The notes under the pieces are model-generated. The model was not told the DNA's origin. It saw nothing but the letters and a program-made list of their open reading frames with translations, and did not search any database. A DNA stretch of 64,000 nucleotides from Pleurostoma richardsiae (Eukaryota > Ascomycota > Sordariomycetes > Calosphaeriales > Pleurostomataceae): the NCBI GenBank assembly GCA_030052745.1, contig JANBVO010000038.1, forward strand, positions 301,399 through 365,398. Reading direction: 5' to 3'. Within the stretch, counting starts at the first letter, position 1, and each line of letters opens with the position of its first letter. The position numbers and the translations under genes are program-made. This document shows positions 22,620 through 34,384 of this stretch, piece after piece.

Positions 22620-24154
22620 GAGGGCAAGCGTATGTGAAGATGGTTACGGATGTTCACCAGCGCAGAAAGACAATGAAAATAAAGGACAAGGTTGAATCAA
22701 CCAAGAGTGAACATGATCCGATGGCTCAGTCTTAAACGAACGTGGAGATTGTGTTATGCGAAAAAAAAGGGGATCAATGTCAAAAAGTCAGGGGATGGAG
22801 AGTTGGGATACTTGTTAACCTTTCTGCGAAGCTGACAAGCTGGCTTCAATTGTAGAGTACTCGGACTCGAGTCCTTATCGTTATCGGCCGCTCACGGTGT
22901 CTAAGCCCTGTGTGGTTAGCGAGGTATCGGGTATTTCAACGGAGTACGGCCCCGCACGTGGCGCCGGGATTGCACCGGTAGGTGGGTCACTACAAGACAC
23001 GGCGTACAGGTGTAGATGGGGGCTGCGACTGTTGGGCTGGAGTACAGCGTTCGCAGCAATTCGCGGCCGCGAACTTGCATACAGCCAAGTTCGCTAATCC
23101 TAAGGGTGTGTCCTCTATAGGATACCGTTATTGGGCGTACGCCTCGCGGGCGAGGGTCTGACGCGGCCTCATCGTATACAGCCGAGCTCACGCATCATTC
23201 ACATTCACGTTCATATGTCCGGAATAAACGCAGGAGGTGGCTAGGATCCACGACGGTCGTATTATATATTCACAAGAATTAGCCCCCGGGCATGAGAAGG
23301 CCCATCCGCAACGCTCCCTCTCTTGTTCATCCGATCTGGTGAACATAGATGATAGGGGCCCGAGTTTGTGCGTCAAGCATGCATGGTCGAGAGACCTGTG
23401 GGGGGATGATAATCGATAAGATGTCGGGGTCCGTAGAATTGTTCTGGAATACTGAAGGATTCCACCTGCCCGGGGGAGAGGCTAAGTGTGGCAGACGGAG
23501 AGACCGGTGAGACTTGAGGGAAAGATCGAGCACGGATAAGGAGGTACGGAGTCGGGTTGTGGCCAGGAAGGATTATCGAGAATCAGAGATGAGATAGGCG
23601 TGCGCTTGGCTTGGACTGCGAAGGTCCAGAAGAGAAACACGTAGAGCCGTGCTGTCGTGGCGTGAAACGAGATTGTGGCGGTTCTCGTATGTCTGTCCGT
23701 GGGAGGCCGTCGGTGCAGAGCGATTGTTGAGCCCTTCTTCGACCGCTTCGGGTCCATTATGGGCTCGTATGCGTGCGCATCTTCATGCGCGAGTCATCCG
23801 AACGTTCATGTAGAGGGGAACCATCATGCGGTCCGCTGCGCCCCGTGCAGAGACCAAGTGTCATCATGAAAAGGCCGTGTCGTCGAGTCAAATAAACAGG
23901 CAAGGTACTAAGGAATGAAGCCAGTCCAAGGAAATAATAAGCCCGTGGAGATGCTTTTCGGAGAGTCGTCGTCACGTCGTTTTGTACCGTCCCCGTCCCA
24001 TCCCTCAAATAATCAGCCTTGCGGCAAGTCAGATCTGGAGATGCCCCAAAGCTTAGGTCAGGGTGGTAGCCCCAAATCCAGCCCCCAAAAAGATCGAAGT
24101 CCACGGAGAGATATATGAATGCATCTGCCAAATGTTCAACGAGTCGGAAGGGCA
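22620..24154. other. Intergenic: hut1 promoter and 3' region of the KH gene
   Basis: The left part is the upstream region of hut1 and the right part the 3' UTR of the KH-protein gene. ACGGAGTAC-type motifs occur near 22939 and 23544. The 132-residue minus-strand frame ending at 23757 runs into the KH-gene stop region and has no family resemblance. I see no further gene. Confidence 0.45.
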
Positions 24155-25423
24155 TTACTCGGCCGGTTGCGCCTGGCTGCGGCGTATCTTCTCCGCCTCG
24201 AGGTTCTCATAGAGCAGGAAGAGCGCGGTCTCGTTGGCCTTCGCAGTCCCGCTAATGGTGAACATTCTCTCGCCTGTCTCATCATGAGGCGCCTGCGCCG
24301 GGTGTCAGCTTTGGATTCGAGTCTGCTGCAGTAGCATTGCCAGAATAATAGAAGCAGCCGCTTGATCCGGATTGGCTTACCTTTGCGATGGAGATGGTCG
24401 CACCAGAAGTCTTGCGAATCTCGCTGATCTTGCTGCCGCCGCGGCCAATGATGCAGCCGACCATGTCTGCCGGGATGCTGATGTTCTGGATTTGAATCTT
24501 CTCGCCATTCTCGTCATGCGTAGGCGGTCCACGAGTAGGCGCCTCCGAATCAGAGCGACGGTTATAGGAGCGCGATCCCCCGTTGCTGAAGTCGGCACCG
24601 TTACCCGTTCGCATGACGCGGGGTCCGCTGCTGTATTCGCTTCTTCCAGTGCCATATGAGGGAGCGACCCCGCCCAAACCGCCTGCTCCGCCAGACTGGG
24701 AGCGCACAACGGGGTTGTACAACACCGTGCCAGTGCCGCGCTGCCAATCATCGACCAGACACTTGCAGATCTCCCAAACAGCCCTCTGAATGCCCTCTGG
24801 CGTGCCCTGAACTTCAACGATCCTCTCGGTCGATTGCGGAAGCATCTCCTTCTGTGCGACCATACGGACGCCGGACACGTCCTGGATATGCTTGATCTTG
24901 AGACCCTGTCGGCCAATGATTGTACCCATCTGGTTGTGGGAGATCAGAAGCTTGATTGCTGCGGTACGATGTTAGTAGGCCATTTTTAGGAGCTCGAGAG
25001 ATACTGCGGTAGCCACGTACGATGCGTGCCGTTCCCCTGAACAACGCCACCCATACCCATAGAAGGGGCTCCCTCGAGCAGAGCGCGAGCGACGACGGCA
25101 TAAGCTCTGGATATAGCCTCGCAGCCGCCCGTGATGGTCAGTACACGGTCAGGGACGCCCTGGACGACCTTAGTAACACCGGCCTTCACGCCGGTCTCGT
25201 CTCGGAGGTCAGCAACGTTCTGTCCGCGCTTGCCAATGATCACACCAGCTTCCTTAGAAGAAACAATAGCTCGGAGCGTCAATTGAGCTTGGGCATATTC
25301 CTCGTCTGTTTTGGGCGCAGGCTCTCCGTCAGGGCCAAGGCGCGGCTCGTCGCTACCTCTCGGAATATCCATATCCATCATATCGCCACCGTTCGGCGGG
25401 ATCGCGTCTTGGGAGGATGACAT
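24155..25423 (-). CDS. Triple KH-domain RNA-binding protein (Pbp2/Hek2/Rnc1 type)
   Basis: Three exons, 25423-25021, 24958-24381 and 24292-24155, give 372 aa. Intron 1 has a textbook CTACTAAC branch site. Three KH domains are visible, each with the GxxG RNA-clamp loop: GKRG at 64-67, GRQG at 150-153 and GRGG at 306-309. Each is followed by the expected helix (NVADLRDETG, KIKHIQDVSG, KISEIRKTSG). Intron 2 interrupts KH3 after ISIAK. A glycine/serine/arginine-rich linker separates KH2 and KH3. The organisation matches poly(rC)-binding-like proteins, including budding-yeast Pbp2 and Hek2 and fission-yeast Rnc1, which bind mRNA and affect its stability or localisation. Which of these is the true ortholog cannot be settled here. 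A fungal mRNA-regulatory role is inferred. Confidence 0.92.
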
Positions 25424-28400
25424 GTTTACTGGCGTGCAAAGATTTCGTAATCAAGTGCTGTAGGGGGGCTTGAAGGCACCGCGACTCTGATGTTGCTGGA
25501 CCGATCTGGCTAGGGCCAAGCAGAGGTCGCGCGACAGAAAATTTGCGACCGATACACAAGCTGGTGGCAGACGCGTTAGCCCGCAGAACAGGTCATGCGC
25601 TTCAGGACAGCGTGGTGACGATAAAGACAACCACTGAGTAGCCGATAGAACGGCAAGGTCCAAATGCAGTCTGCAGCGTCGCGAGATCTTCGCGATCAAA
25701 GGAAGGCAAGAAACAACAGAATGGGCAAGGTAGCGAATTCGGCGGGGCAGGCATACGTACCTTTGGCGCAGAGGAGATGGTAAGGATTTGCGGCGGGGCA
25801 CGACTTGACTGTGGGTGGGTTTGCGGTCCCGGCGGGGAAAGGCGCGGTTTGTGGGATGAGGAGCCGGGGAGAGGATACAGCGGACCTGGGTGGTGATGTA
25901 GGTAGGTAGAATCCAGGGAGCCGGAGCTGAGACTTGGAGGGATGGAGTGTTAACGGGAGAGGCGAGGTGGAGGAGGATGGGTTGGTGAGGGTAGGTCGGC
26001 AGGTCGGTAGAAGGTGAGTTAGGTTAGGTTAAGAAGCAGAGGGGCGGGGGTTGAGGTCTGGAAGGGTGGAGTTGGGGGCGGAAAGAGGAGGAAAATTTTG
26101 GTGGAGGACGAGAATTCAAAAGAGGATAAGTTAAGGCAAAAGGCAAGGCAAGTTAAGGTAAGGTAAGGTAGAGGAGGTCTGCTTTGAGAGGGCAAGCGGG
26201 AAGGTTCAAAGACCGACAGGTACCTTTTTCTTTTCTTCCTCTCTAGGTTGATCTTACCTCAGGCAAAGTACTCCCTCCGTGCTCCGCAATGTAAAGAACG
26301 ATGATGATGTACGTAAAGCACCGGCAACAAAGAGGGAGAGGGAAGGAGGGACCCCCGGCACCTCAGAATGCAAGCACAAGCACAAGAGAAGGAATGCACT
26401 GGCTCACTCAATCAATCAATCAACCAGTGGTGAGGGGAGTCACTGTCCTCTCTCCCCTCGCTCATATCGCGAACCTGCAAGTTCCACTCGGCGGGGAAGC
26501 AAAGAGCTCCCCCAGTCACAGTGTGCAAAATGTGGCGCTGAGTATCCATCAGTGCCGAGTGACTTATTCAGTACCTCTTAAGCCCCTTCCGTCCATGTAC
26601 TGAATCGAGAAACCTAAACAAGAAGATACGAAAACTACACGTGCGCCCGTGAAGTATATCTCATGTATTTCTCCTCACGTCCCCCCACCGTGACTACAGT
26701 TCAGCCCAGCCATTCACACCGCTGCCCGCTGTACACATTCGCACTAATCGCACAGGGCTCCCGACCTTTCCCTTCGTGTCTGGCCAGAGTTCTTCACCTT
26801 GAAACACAGATACGTAAGATATGTTTACCGTACTTACCGGAGGTCCCGCAGAGCTTCCACTCCTGCTCTGGTCCGCCGAATAGGTCCCGTTCAGGTCCCT
26901 TTGCCAGCGTCTAGGCGGAGGAAGCTCCAGGTGCCTTGGCTCAAAACACCGTCTATCCTCCATGCCATGGAGGGGTTGTCAGGTACCCAAGGTATGTTGA
27001 GGTACACTCGAGCTACGGTCAGGTTGCTGTTTCTCGGTGAGCGATCAGTGCAAAGAAACCATCACTTCGAGAGATGGCGTCTTATCTCGGCACTTCTCGA
27101 CTCTGCTCCAATCATCTTGCGTCTGCCTATCAGGGATACAAGTCTGTGCATGGTGCTCCATACTCGGAACTTCTATCTTGACTGCTGGGCTTCCATGGGC
27201 TGATTTGCACCTTATGGTACTGTTGCCTACCGGGCTACGTCGAAATGGTACAACAGACTCCCCGAGCCTCAACGCATACCTTTGAAGCAGTCAAAATGGA
27301 TTCATAAGATAGATCATCTAGGCCTCGGCTTGACACTCCGCAAGCAAGACATCGACAGTTATAAAGCATCTGCACTCATGCTCTCCAGGTTCACGACATA
27401 CATCTACGGTAGAGTCGATCCATACCGTACGAGATCAAACAAGAACCGACCATCCATCTGAGCCCGTGTCCTCTGGCATCTCGGTTTTATTGCATTAGGC
27501 GACTGGTAGAGTTAGGTAGAGTACCTATGCACTCTAGGCAAGGACGTGGGTGAGTAATGTTGTAGTAAGGAGCTCTTCGGCCAGCCGATGATCCGACTGA
27601 TCGTACGGCTGCCACGAGCGTGCAGTTGGCAATCGGGACTTGCAGCACCTGGTATCCATGCAACGACCTAGAGTAGGTCCGCCAGTGGAGACAGGGACCT
27701 GGGACCATCTGTGACAGTTGCGCGCCAAGACTCAGCCATCCGAACCGCAGTCGGGATCTACCATGACATATCTGACAGGATCTTATCGCTTCTCACGAAG
27801 GGAGGAGAAGGGCAGGATGAGATCCAATGCATCTACAGATGCAGTATCCCTACCTTCCCCTTTGTGAGCTCAGACAGGCTCTGTCGATTGATAAGATGTT
27901 GAACAACCCGCCTGGTCGCAGCGAAAGACCGGTGAGGAAGTTGAATACTCCCACACGCAACCGTGGATCTCCACCAGAACCAGAGAGACACATGCATGCA
28001 GCGCTGCATCCATGCCGCATACTGGACGCGCATTTTCTCAGTCCCCAGTCAACATCACGTCCGCCCGCGCATGTGCAGGATCCTCTCCTGCAGCATCCAC
28101 CGGCCCAGGCCTTCCACGAGCCGCCAGTGGCTGCGGGAATCGGCCTCTGGCCAAGCCCGTTGCTGCCGCCCAACCCATTCGGGTCCTCCCTCACCATCTC
28201 CTCCCACCCTTCGCAGCCGAATGTGGCTGCTTTGCAAGCAGTCCGCATCTTGGGTCGACGATTGGCCCAGCCACCCATGCTGTCGGCCGGTGGAGTCTCC
28301 TGCCGTCAACCACAACCCACAGGAGCCACCCCTTCGCCAAGGGAACACTCGCGGCTCACAGCGGCCCTCAACAAAACCGGCATGGCTTCCGGAATACCCG

Positions 28401-30657
28401 TTACAGTACAATCCGTTACATGATGACCACTGCCGTCGAGGGCGGTGCGGGATGTGAGCTCACGCCCCCGCGGGGTTGCCTGCGCCGCCCATGGCTCGAC
28501 TGTCGAATGAATCGCAAACGACTGCCATGAGCAGCACCTAATCGGGTATGTTGCAGAGAGGGGGCTTTATCATGTGATGCAAGACAACTGCAATATTCAT
28601 TTGTTGCAATCAAAAACAGCCTTCTTATGCCGATGGTTTCTGCAACTGCCCACTGTTTCATGGACGAGATGCAGTCACTGGTCAGGTAGGTTCCGCACTC
28701 CCTGGCCTCTCAGCCTACAGGTGCCCACCTAGGTATATTAATGCCTGCTTCCTGCATAAATCCGGAGAGAATGTCTGTGGGTAAGACCTCAAGTGCAAGA
28801 ATGAAGCTCGAGGCATATCGTTTTATCTACCAAGATGATGCAGATGCTCGGTCTGCCGCAACTGGACTCAGCTCGCAAGCGTGTCCGCGGCTCTTACACA
28901 CGTTACTTTGCTGTGAGCGAGCCAGGGCCTCAAATTCATCATCTCGAGATATCCAATGGGAGATTGCAGAGGGCTTCTACAAGTCTTCAGTGACAACAAT
29001 GCCCGAGTCATAGAAATTGTGCAAGTTTCAAGCAGTGTGCGGCGTGGTAGTTTCAGTGGCGCAAGCTCTTGTGAGCGGGTCGTCACATTCGTAACTTCCA
29101 GACCTTCATCCTTCTGCCGTCGAACTTGAATGCTTACTATCCAGGTCCCCTTGAACTGCTACAAGGATCACAATGAGTGATATCGTGACTGTGGCCAGCT
29201 GTCGAAAGTCCGTGTTGCATGTCCGACCTTTCTGGTGTAATATAGCATCAGCGGGCATGGACCTGGTCTTTCGCTACCACCATGACCCTCGGCCCTGAGC
29301 ACCATTCAGACATGGCCATCATACCAAGCTGTTTGACTAGACTAAAAAAGGGCGTGATAATGATGAAGCACATATGCGAGTATAGTCTCAGATCGTCACA
29401 TCGACGAGCCGAAAGCTTCTTGATGTCTATACTCCATGCGTGATAGTGCCCGGAGGCTTGGACGATCCTCCGCACGCCTCAGCTACTCCACGGACGGAAA
29501 CCCCGCCTTCTTTAAATGCTAGGCCGCTTCAGTGTTTCATGACAGATGATGGTGGTGGTGAGGCTGCGTAGACTCCGTTCCCCCGGTTCCTGGTGTCCGG
29601 CGGGTGGGGTCCAGCAAGTCCGCTCCGAAATGATTCAAAGTCCGGGAGTCGGGGATAATCGGAGCGGACTGCTTAGATCGGAATCCCTCGCATTGTGGCC
29701 GAGGACACTGCCATTGGACTGCCGGGAGCCCCCGAGTAGTACGGATCACAAGCCTTGTGAGCTGGTGTAATGCTGGCATGTGCTGTAGCAATCCCTTGAC
29801 ATGTGAGGACAGGTAGATAGTGTTCAGCTACGCATGCTCCGTACAGATCCGTACTCTCGACGAGGGCGCGTGCGTGCGGCTATTTATATAGATGGGCGGG
29901 GAGTACGTACAAGTTGAGCTGTCAGTCAAGCCAGGGCAGTTGGTTAATAGCAGTGGGTAGTCGCTTTGATTAGGATTCCTGAAGCAGTACAAAGCCCACT
30001 CCTGATCCAGGCGCGCCAATGACGCAGCGGAAGGGAGGCAGTCAAGCTCTGGAAAGTCTCTCATAGCCGCACGCGCCATTTCACGTCGTCGTCTTCGTCA
30101 ACTCTGAAGGGATCCAAAGTGCCTCAACCCCCAACGCTTGGCCGGTGAGTTATCCCTCACTTCCCTTGGCAGGTCTGCAGTGCCGTAAAAGAGCAAAAGG
30201 CAGCGGGAACACTCTAGACATGCCCATGGCTTGCGCCAATCAGCCAGACTGACAAAATGCCTCGTTCCTGGTGGCCAGAACTCAGAAGCGCAACCCCGTC
30301 AAGCTCGAGAAGCACCGAAGATCCTCCAAAAGGAGAAAAGGAAGCCGCCCGCCCCACCGCCCGGACACCGGCGCGGACTAGGGGCTGCTGGGCCTTCGTC
30401 TCTTGCTGCGCGAAAAAGCCCCAGCAAAAACAAGGCTAGCGCTTCGGAGCTGGCTGCGCGTGCGACCTTATCTCACCCGGTCGCCTGGTCGCTTACATCA
30501 ATATCAAAGAAAAAAAAGGATTGACGATCCCTCGAGTCGCTTGCTGCTGCCGACCCGCCCTTACTGAACCTTGATCCCCTTCCCTTTTCTTCCTCGCAAT
30601 CTCTGTCGCATCAGACCTCATCCCTCCCCTCGCTGCTCAATTGTCCCAACCCAGACA
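25424..30657. other. Gene-poor region of 5.2 kb
   Basis: The first kilobase, up to about 26.3 kb, is the G/A-rich promoter of the KH gene and includes an AAGGT array at 26155-26171. Between 27.8 and 28.5 kb several frames are open on both strands at once, which points to base composition and not to a gene. An inverted repeat lies at 29617-29670. CTCCGTAC copies occur at about 29836. The last 500 bases form the promoter of the NADH dehydrogenase gene. I find no protein family, transposon or RNA gene. Confidence 0.45.
29617..29670. repeat. 12-bp perfect inverted repeat with 30-nt spacer
   Basis: AGTCCGCTCCGA at 29617-29628 is repeated as its exact reverse complement at 29659-29670. Outside the arms the symmetry continues with a single one-base slip. 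The spacer contains GGGGATAATC, a GATA-type box, and CGGG elements. It could be a CGG-type zinc-cluster binding region or a hairpin. Confidence 0.8.
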
Positions 30658-32572
30658 ATGGCTTCCTCAGCGCGGGCCCTGAGCAAGCTTGCGGGCCCTC
30701 AATTCGGCGCCGCGCGCCTGCAGGCGTCGTCGTCGGCCACTTCCCGCTTCCTCACAACCGCATCCCGGCGGAGTCTGGCTCCTTCAGCCGTCACGGGACG
30801 TGTTCTCGCCAACAGGATACGGCCCGTGACGTGGGTGATCCAGAGACAGGTCTCCGATCAAGCAGCGCCCCCTCCTCCACCGCCGCCGAAGAAGAAGCCC
30901 GGAAAGATACGGAGGACGCTGAGGTGGACGTGGCGGCTGGTGTACCTCTCCGTCCTGGGAGGTTTTGCGTATGTGGGCTACGGAGTCTGGCAGGACAGAC
31001 ATCCCGAGCCGCAGAGCGAGCCTGACCCCAGCAAGAAGACGCTGGTCATCTTGGGTGAGTTCTCTGCCGTGCCGGCAATCTTCATGTTATCAATCAATCA
31101 GGGACGAGTGCGCTGACAATGACTCAACAACACAGGCACCGGCTGGGGCTCCGTCGCGCTCCTGAAGAACCTGGACACGGAGAACTACAACGTCGTCGTC
31201 ATATCGCCGCGCAACTATTTCCTCTTTACCCCCCTCCTCCCGTCATGCACAACAGGCACCATCGAGCACCGCTCCATCATGGAGCCCATTCGCGCAATGA
31301 CCCGGCACAAGAAGACTTCGGTGAAGTACTATGAAGCCGAGGCCACCTCCATCGACACCGAGCGCAGGGTCGTCCGGATCAATGACCAGTCCGAGGTCAA
31401 GGGCGAAGTCTCCGAGACCGAGGTCCATTACGATATGCTGGTCATCGGCGTCGGAGCCGAGAACGCGACGTTCGGAATCCCCGGTGTGCGGGAGCACTCC
31501 TGCTTCCTGAAGGAGATTGGCGACGCCCAGAAGATCCGTAAGCGGATCATGGACTGCGTCGAGACTGCCGCATTCAAGGATCAGGCCCCCGAGGAAGTTG
31601 ACCGTCTGCTGCACATGGTCGTCGTCGGTGGCGGTCCGACCGGTGTCGAGTTCGCCGGAGAACTACAGGACTTCTTCGAGGAGGATATCCGCAAGCTCAT
31701 CCCTGAGATCAGCGACCGCTTCAAGGTCACCCTGGTCGAGGCCCTGCCCAACGTCCTGCCCTCTTTCTCCAAGCAGCTGATCGAGTACACCGAGAGCACC
31801 TTCAAGGAGGAAAAGATTGACATCAAGACCAAGACCATGGTGAAGAAGGTGACAAACAGGAGCATCGAGGCCGAGGCAACCCTGCCTGACGGCAAGAAGG
31901 AGAAGATCGTCATGCCCTACGGCCTCCTCGTCTGGGCCACTGGCAACGCCGTCCGCCCCATCGTCAAAGACCTGATGGCTCACATCCCCGCCCAGAAGGA
32001 CTCGCGCCGCGGCCTGGCCGTGAACGAGTACCTGGTCGTGCAGGGCACCCGCGACATCTGGGCCGTCGGTGACTGCGCCGTTGCCGGGTACGCGCCCACC
32101 GCCCAGGTCGCCTCGCAGGAGGGCAACTTCCTCGCTCGCCTCTTCAACAACATGGCCAAGACCGAGGCCCTGGAGACGAACATCCGGGAGCTGAGCTCCA
32201 ACCTCAACCTGAAGCCCGGCAGCTCCGCCGAGGCCGCCCGCCAGATCGAGGAGTACGAGCGTCAGCTGCGCCGCATCAAGGACATCAAGCCTTTCCACTA
32301 CTCCCACCAGGGAAGCTTGGCCTACATCGGTAGTGAAAAGGCCGTCGCCGACGTCGCCTGGTTCAACGGGAACCTCGCCTCCGGTGGCAGCCTTACCTAC
32401 CTGTTCTGGCGGAGCGCGTACCTGTCCATGTGCTTCAGCAGTAAGTTGATCTTTTCTGTCCGTGATCTCCATTGCTCGAACTAATAATGGTATACTAGCC
32501 CGCAACCGCCTTCTGGTGTTGAACGACTGGATTAAGTCCAAGGTCTTTGGCCGGGACGTCTCCCGAGAGTAA
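30658..32572 (+). CDS. Alternative (rotenone-insensitive) NADH:ubiquinone oxidoreductase, probably external, mitochondrial
   Basis: Exons 30658-31054, 31136-32440 and 32499-32572 give 591 aa. The R/S/A-rich N-terminus is a mitochondrial targeting sequence. A hydrophobic segment at about 94-110 could anchor the enzyme so that it faces the intermembrane space. Two dinucleotide-binding folds follow: GTGWGS at 133-138 for FAD and GGGPTGVEF from 297 for NADH. AVGDCA and the conserved C-terminal amphipathic segment (NRLLVLNDWIKSKVFGRD) are also present. No EF-hand insertion is visible, so it resembles Ca-independent NDE2/NDI1-type members and not Neurospora NDE-1. It passes electrons from NADH to ubiquinone without proton pumping. 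Third positions are strongly C-biased, as in highly expressed fungal genes. External versus matrix orientation is inferred only from the membrane segment. Confidence 0.95.
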
Positions 32573-32929
32573 ATCGTCCCGTGGGGTAGCGCGTGATTTG
32601 AAGAGGGGGATTTGCATGGCCGCCTAGGGCCACCTTTTGTCTTTTTGGTTCTTCTGTCTAGTGAGGAGTCCCTGGAACGTAATAGAAGCTGGAGGGGAGC
32701 GCAGTGGCCGAGGGATAGACTGGATAGACGCTCGCCGGGTAAGGTCGAGCAGGTCTGCAGCCTTTTCCCCCCTTGTATCAGTATATGAAGGGATTGGATC
32801 GGTCCTCATCGATTGTAAACAGGCTTAATGATATCGTTGCATCACCCACAATAGTTCATCAGACCCGCTTGGTCTTCGAGATAACACAAGAAGAAGACGC
32901 CGGGAATTTCGATTTCGAGTAATATAAGA
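32573..32929. terminator. Convergent 3' intergenic spacer
   Basis: This 357-bp spacer lies between the stops of the NADH dehydrogenase (+) and the metallophosphatase (-). It must hold both polyadenylation regions. An AT-rich stretch at 32815-32845 is the most likely plus-strand cleavage area. Nothing else is seen. Confidence 0.4.
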
Positions 32930-34384
32930 CTATCGTAACAGCGCCATTTCCTCCAGCTCCCCGTCTTCTCCGTTCGCCGTTGGGTATCTGTCCACGCCAT
33001 ACGTCTCGTTGAGCGTCACGTTCGTCACGACGGAGCCACCCTCCATCCTCACCCACGTCTGCACCCTCATCTCACCCTCTTCATTGAAGTCCCCATCGCC
33101 ATTCTCGTCCACGAACGCCAACCGGATCACCCTCGCGCCGCGGTTCCATTTCCCGTAGCCCCCATACCCCGTGTGTTTGGAAAAGCACAGGAACGGGCCC
33201 CGTCGCCCGCCGCCGTGCCGCTTCTTCTTCTTCTCCTTCTCTCCGTGCTCCCCAGAGGCACCACGTCGTTCTCCCTCATCCTCGTCCTCGTCCTCCTCTT
33301 CCTCTTCCTCCTCGGGCCACGGCGCACACCACGCCGCCCCGTGATCATGCCCAACATACACGCTATGCAGCCCCTCCTCCCCCCTCAGCGCGTCGACGAA
33401 CGCCCGGTCCTCCCCGGCCCCGTCCTCGCCCCCCTGCACCGCGACCGGCACGTCCCCGTCCAGCCCCGGCAGCCGCGACGCGTCCAGCCCGCCCTCCTGC
33501 GCCGCCAGGAACACCCGCGGCGGGATGTGCACGAACGCCACGCCGGGGAGCGGGCCGTGCTCCGCGCGCAGCCGGGCGCCAGCCGCCGCGAACCACGCGG
33601 CGGTCTCGGGCGCCACCCACGAGGGTATGCCGCCGGGCGAGGGCCGGCCGCCGGGGCCGATGCCCAGGAACTCGAAGCCGCCGCGCGAGTCGAAGAACCA
33701 CAGCACGGCGGCAGGGCGCTGCTGCTCCTGCTCCTGCTCCTGCCCCCGGCTCCGCGAGCCGCCGCCGCCCTGGCCGCCGCCGGCGTCCTGCGGGTAGAGG
33801 AGCAGGTAGTAGTTGGTGATCCCGGGGACCCTGGGCTCCATGCGCTGCGTGCGGCTCAGCGGGCGGTACTTCGCCTCGACCGCGAGCATGGCCTCGCGGG
33901 ACAGGTTGTAGCTGGAGTCGTGATTGCCGTAGGTCGAGGCCCAGGGGACGCGCCGCGCGGCCATGGGGGCGACGATCTCGTCGACGTAGGCGGACGAGTT
34001 CTGGCGGAAGGTGTTCTCGCCGGTGATGAGGTCGCCGTTGAGCACCACGAGGCCCGTGGCGGGCTCCTCGTCCAGGATGGACCCCATGAGCGCGGCGGAG
34101 AGCTCGTCCTGCAGGGGGCCGAAGCTGTGCTCATCCTCGCCGAAGTGCAGGTCCGAGAAGATGGTCAGGGTGAAGGTGTTGTCGCGCGAGAGGCGCAGAC
34201 GCGGGAAGGGATCATCATTATTGGGTGGCCGCGGTGGTGGTGGTGGTGGAGAAAGAGGGGGAGACGTATGGCCGGGTGAGAGGGCCGTGATGAGGAGGAA
34301 GAAGATGCCAAAGGACATGGCGAAGGTGAGCGCCGTGAGGCTCACCAAAGGGCAGAGCCTGAACAGTCGTCTTCCGGGCGCCAT
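32930..34384 (-). CDS. Membrane-anchored calcineurin-like metallophosphatase, Dcr2-like
   Basis: A single exon of 484 aa from the ATG at 34384; the frame is open further upstream, but without a better start. A hydrophobic segment at about residues 13-35 is a signal anchor, and a proline-rich stalk follows. The metallophosphoesterase metal ligands are all present: DLH (Asp78, His80), GDL (Asp118), GNHD (Asn154, His155), a late VHIPP histidine and GHDHG. The closest family I recall is Dcr2. In budding yeast Dcr2 dephosphorylates the unfolded-protein-response sensor Ire1 and promotes G1 progression. After GHDHG there is an unusual insertion, a run of about 17 acidic residues followed by a basic EKEKKKKRH block. 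A QEQEQEQ stretch lies mid-protein. Coding sequence is very GC-rich, which opens a long antisense frame. It faces the PDI-like gene across a 476-bp shared upstream region. Confidence 0.85.
   Translation of the reverse strand: MAPGRRLFRLCPLVSLTALTFAMSFGIFFLLITALSPGHTSPPLSPPPPPPRPPNNDDPFPRLRLSRDNTFTLTIFSDLHFGEDEHSFGPLQDELSAALMGSILDEEPATGLVVLNGDLITGENTFRQNSSAYVDEIVAPMAARRVPWASTYGNHDSSYNLSREAMLAVEAKYRPLSRTQRMEPRVPGITNYYLLLYPQDAGGGQGGGGSRSRGQEQEQEQQRPAAVLWFFDSRGGFEFLGIGPGGRPSPGGIPSWVAPETAAWFAAAGARLRAEHGPLPGVAFVHIPPRVFLAAQEGGLDASRLPGLDGDVPVAVQGGEDGAGEDRAFVDALRGEEGLHSVYVGHDHGAAWCAPWPEEEEEEEDEDEDEGERRGASGEHGEKEKKKKRHGGGRRGPFLCFSKHTGYGGYGKWNRGARVIRLAFVDENGDGDFNEEGEMRVQTWVRMEGGSVVTNVTLNETYGVDRYPTANGEDGELEEMALLR

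Noticed and set aside
27827-28530. Several overlapping 140-200 codon frames on both strands
   Set aside because: Open in at least four frames at once with P/R/H/Q-rich residues, which indicates composition and not coding; no splice-supported extension or family resemblance.
31663-32541. 292-codon minus-strand open frame
   Set aside because: Antisense of the NADH dehydrogenase gene.
33173-34279. 368-codon plus-strand open frame
   Set aside because: It is the antisense shadow of the GC-rich metallophosphatase gene; its residues are R/P/A/V repeats with no family pattern.
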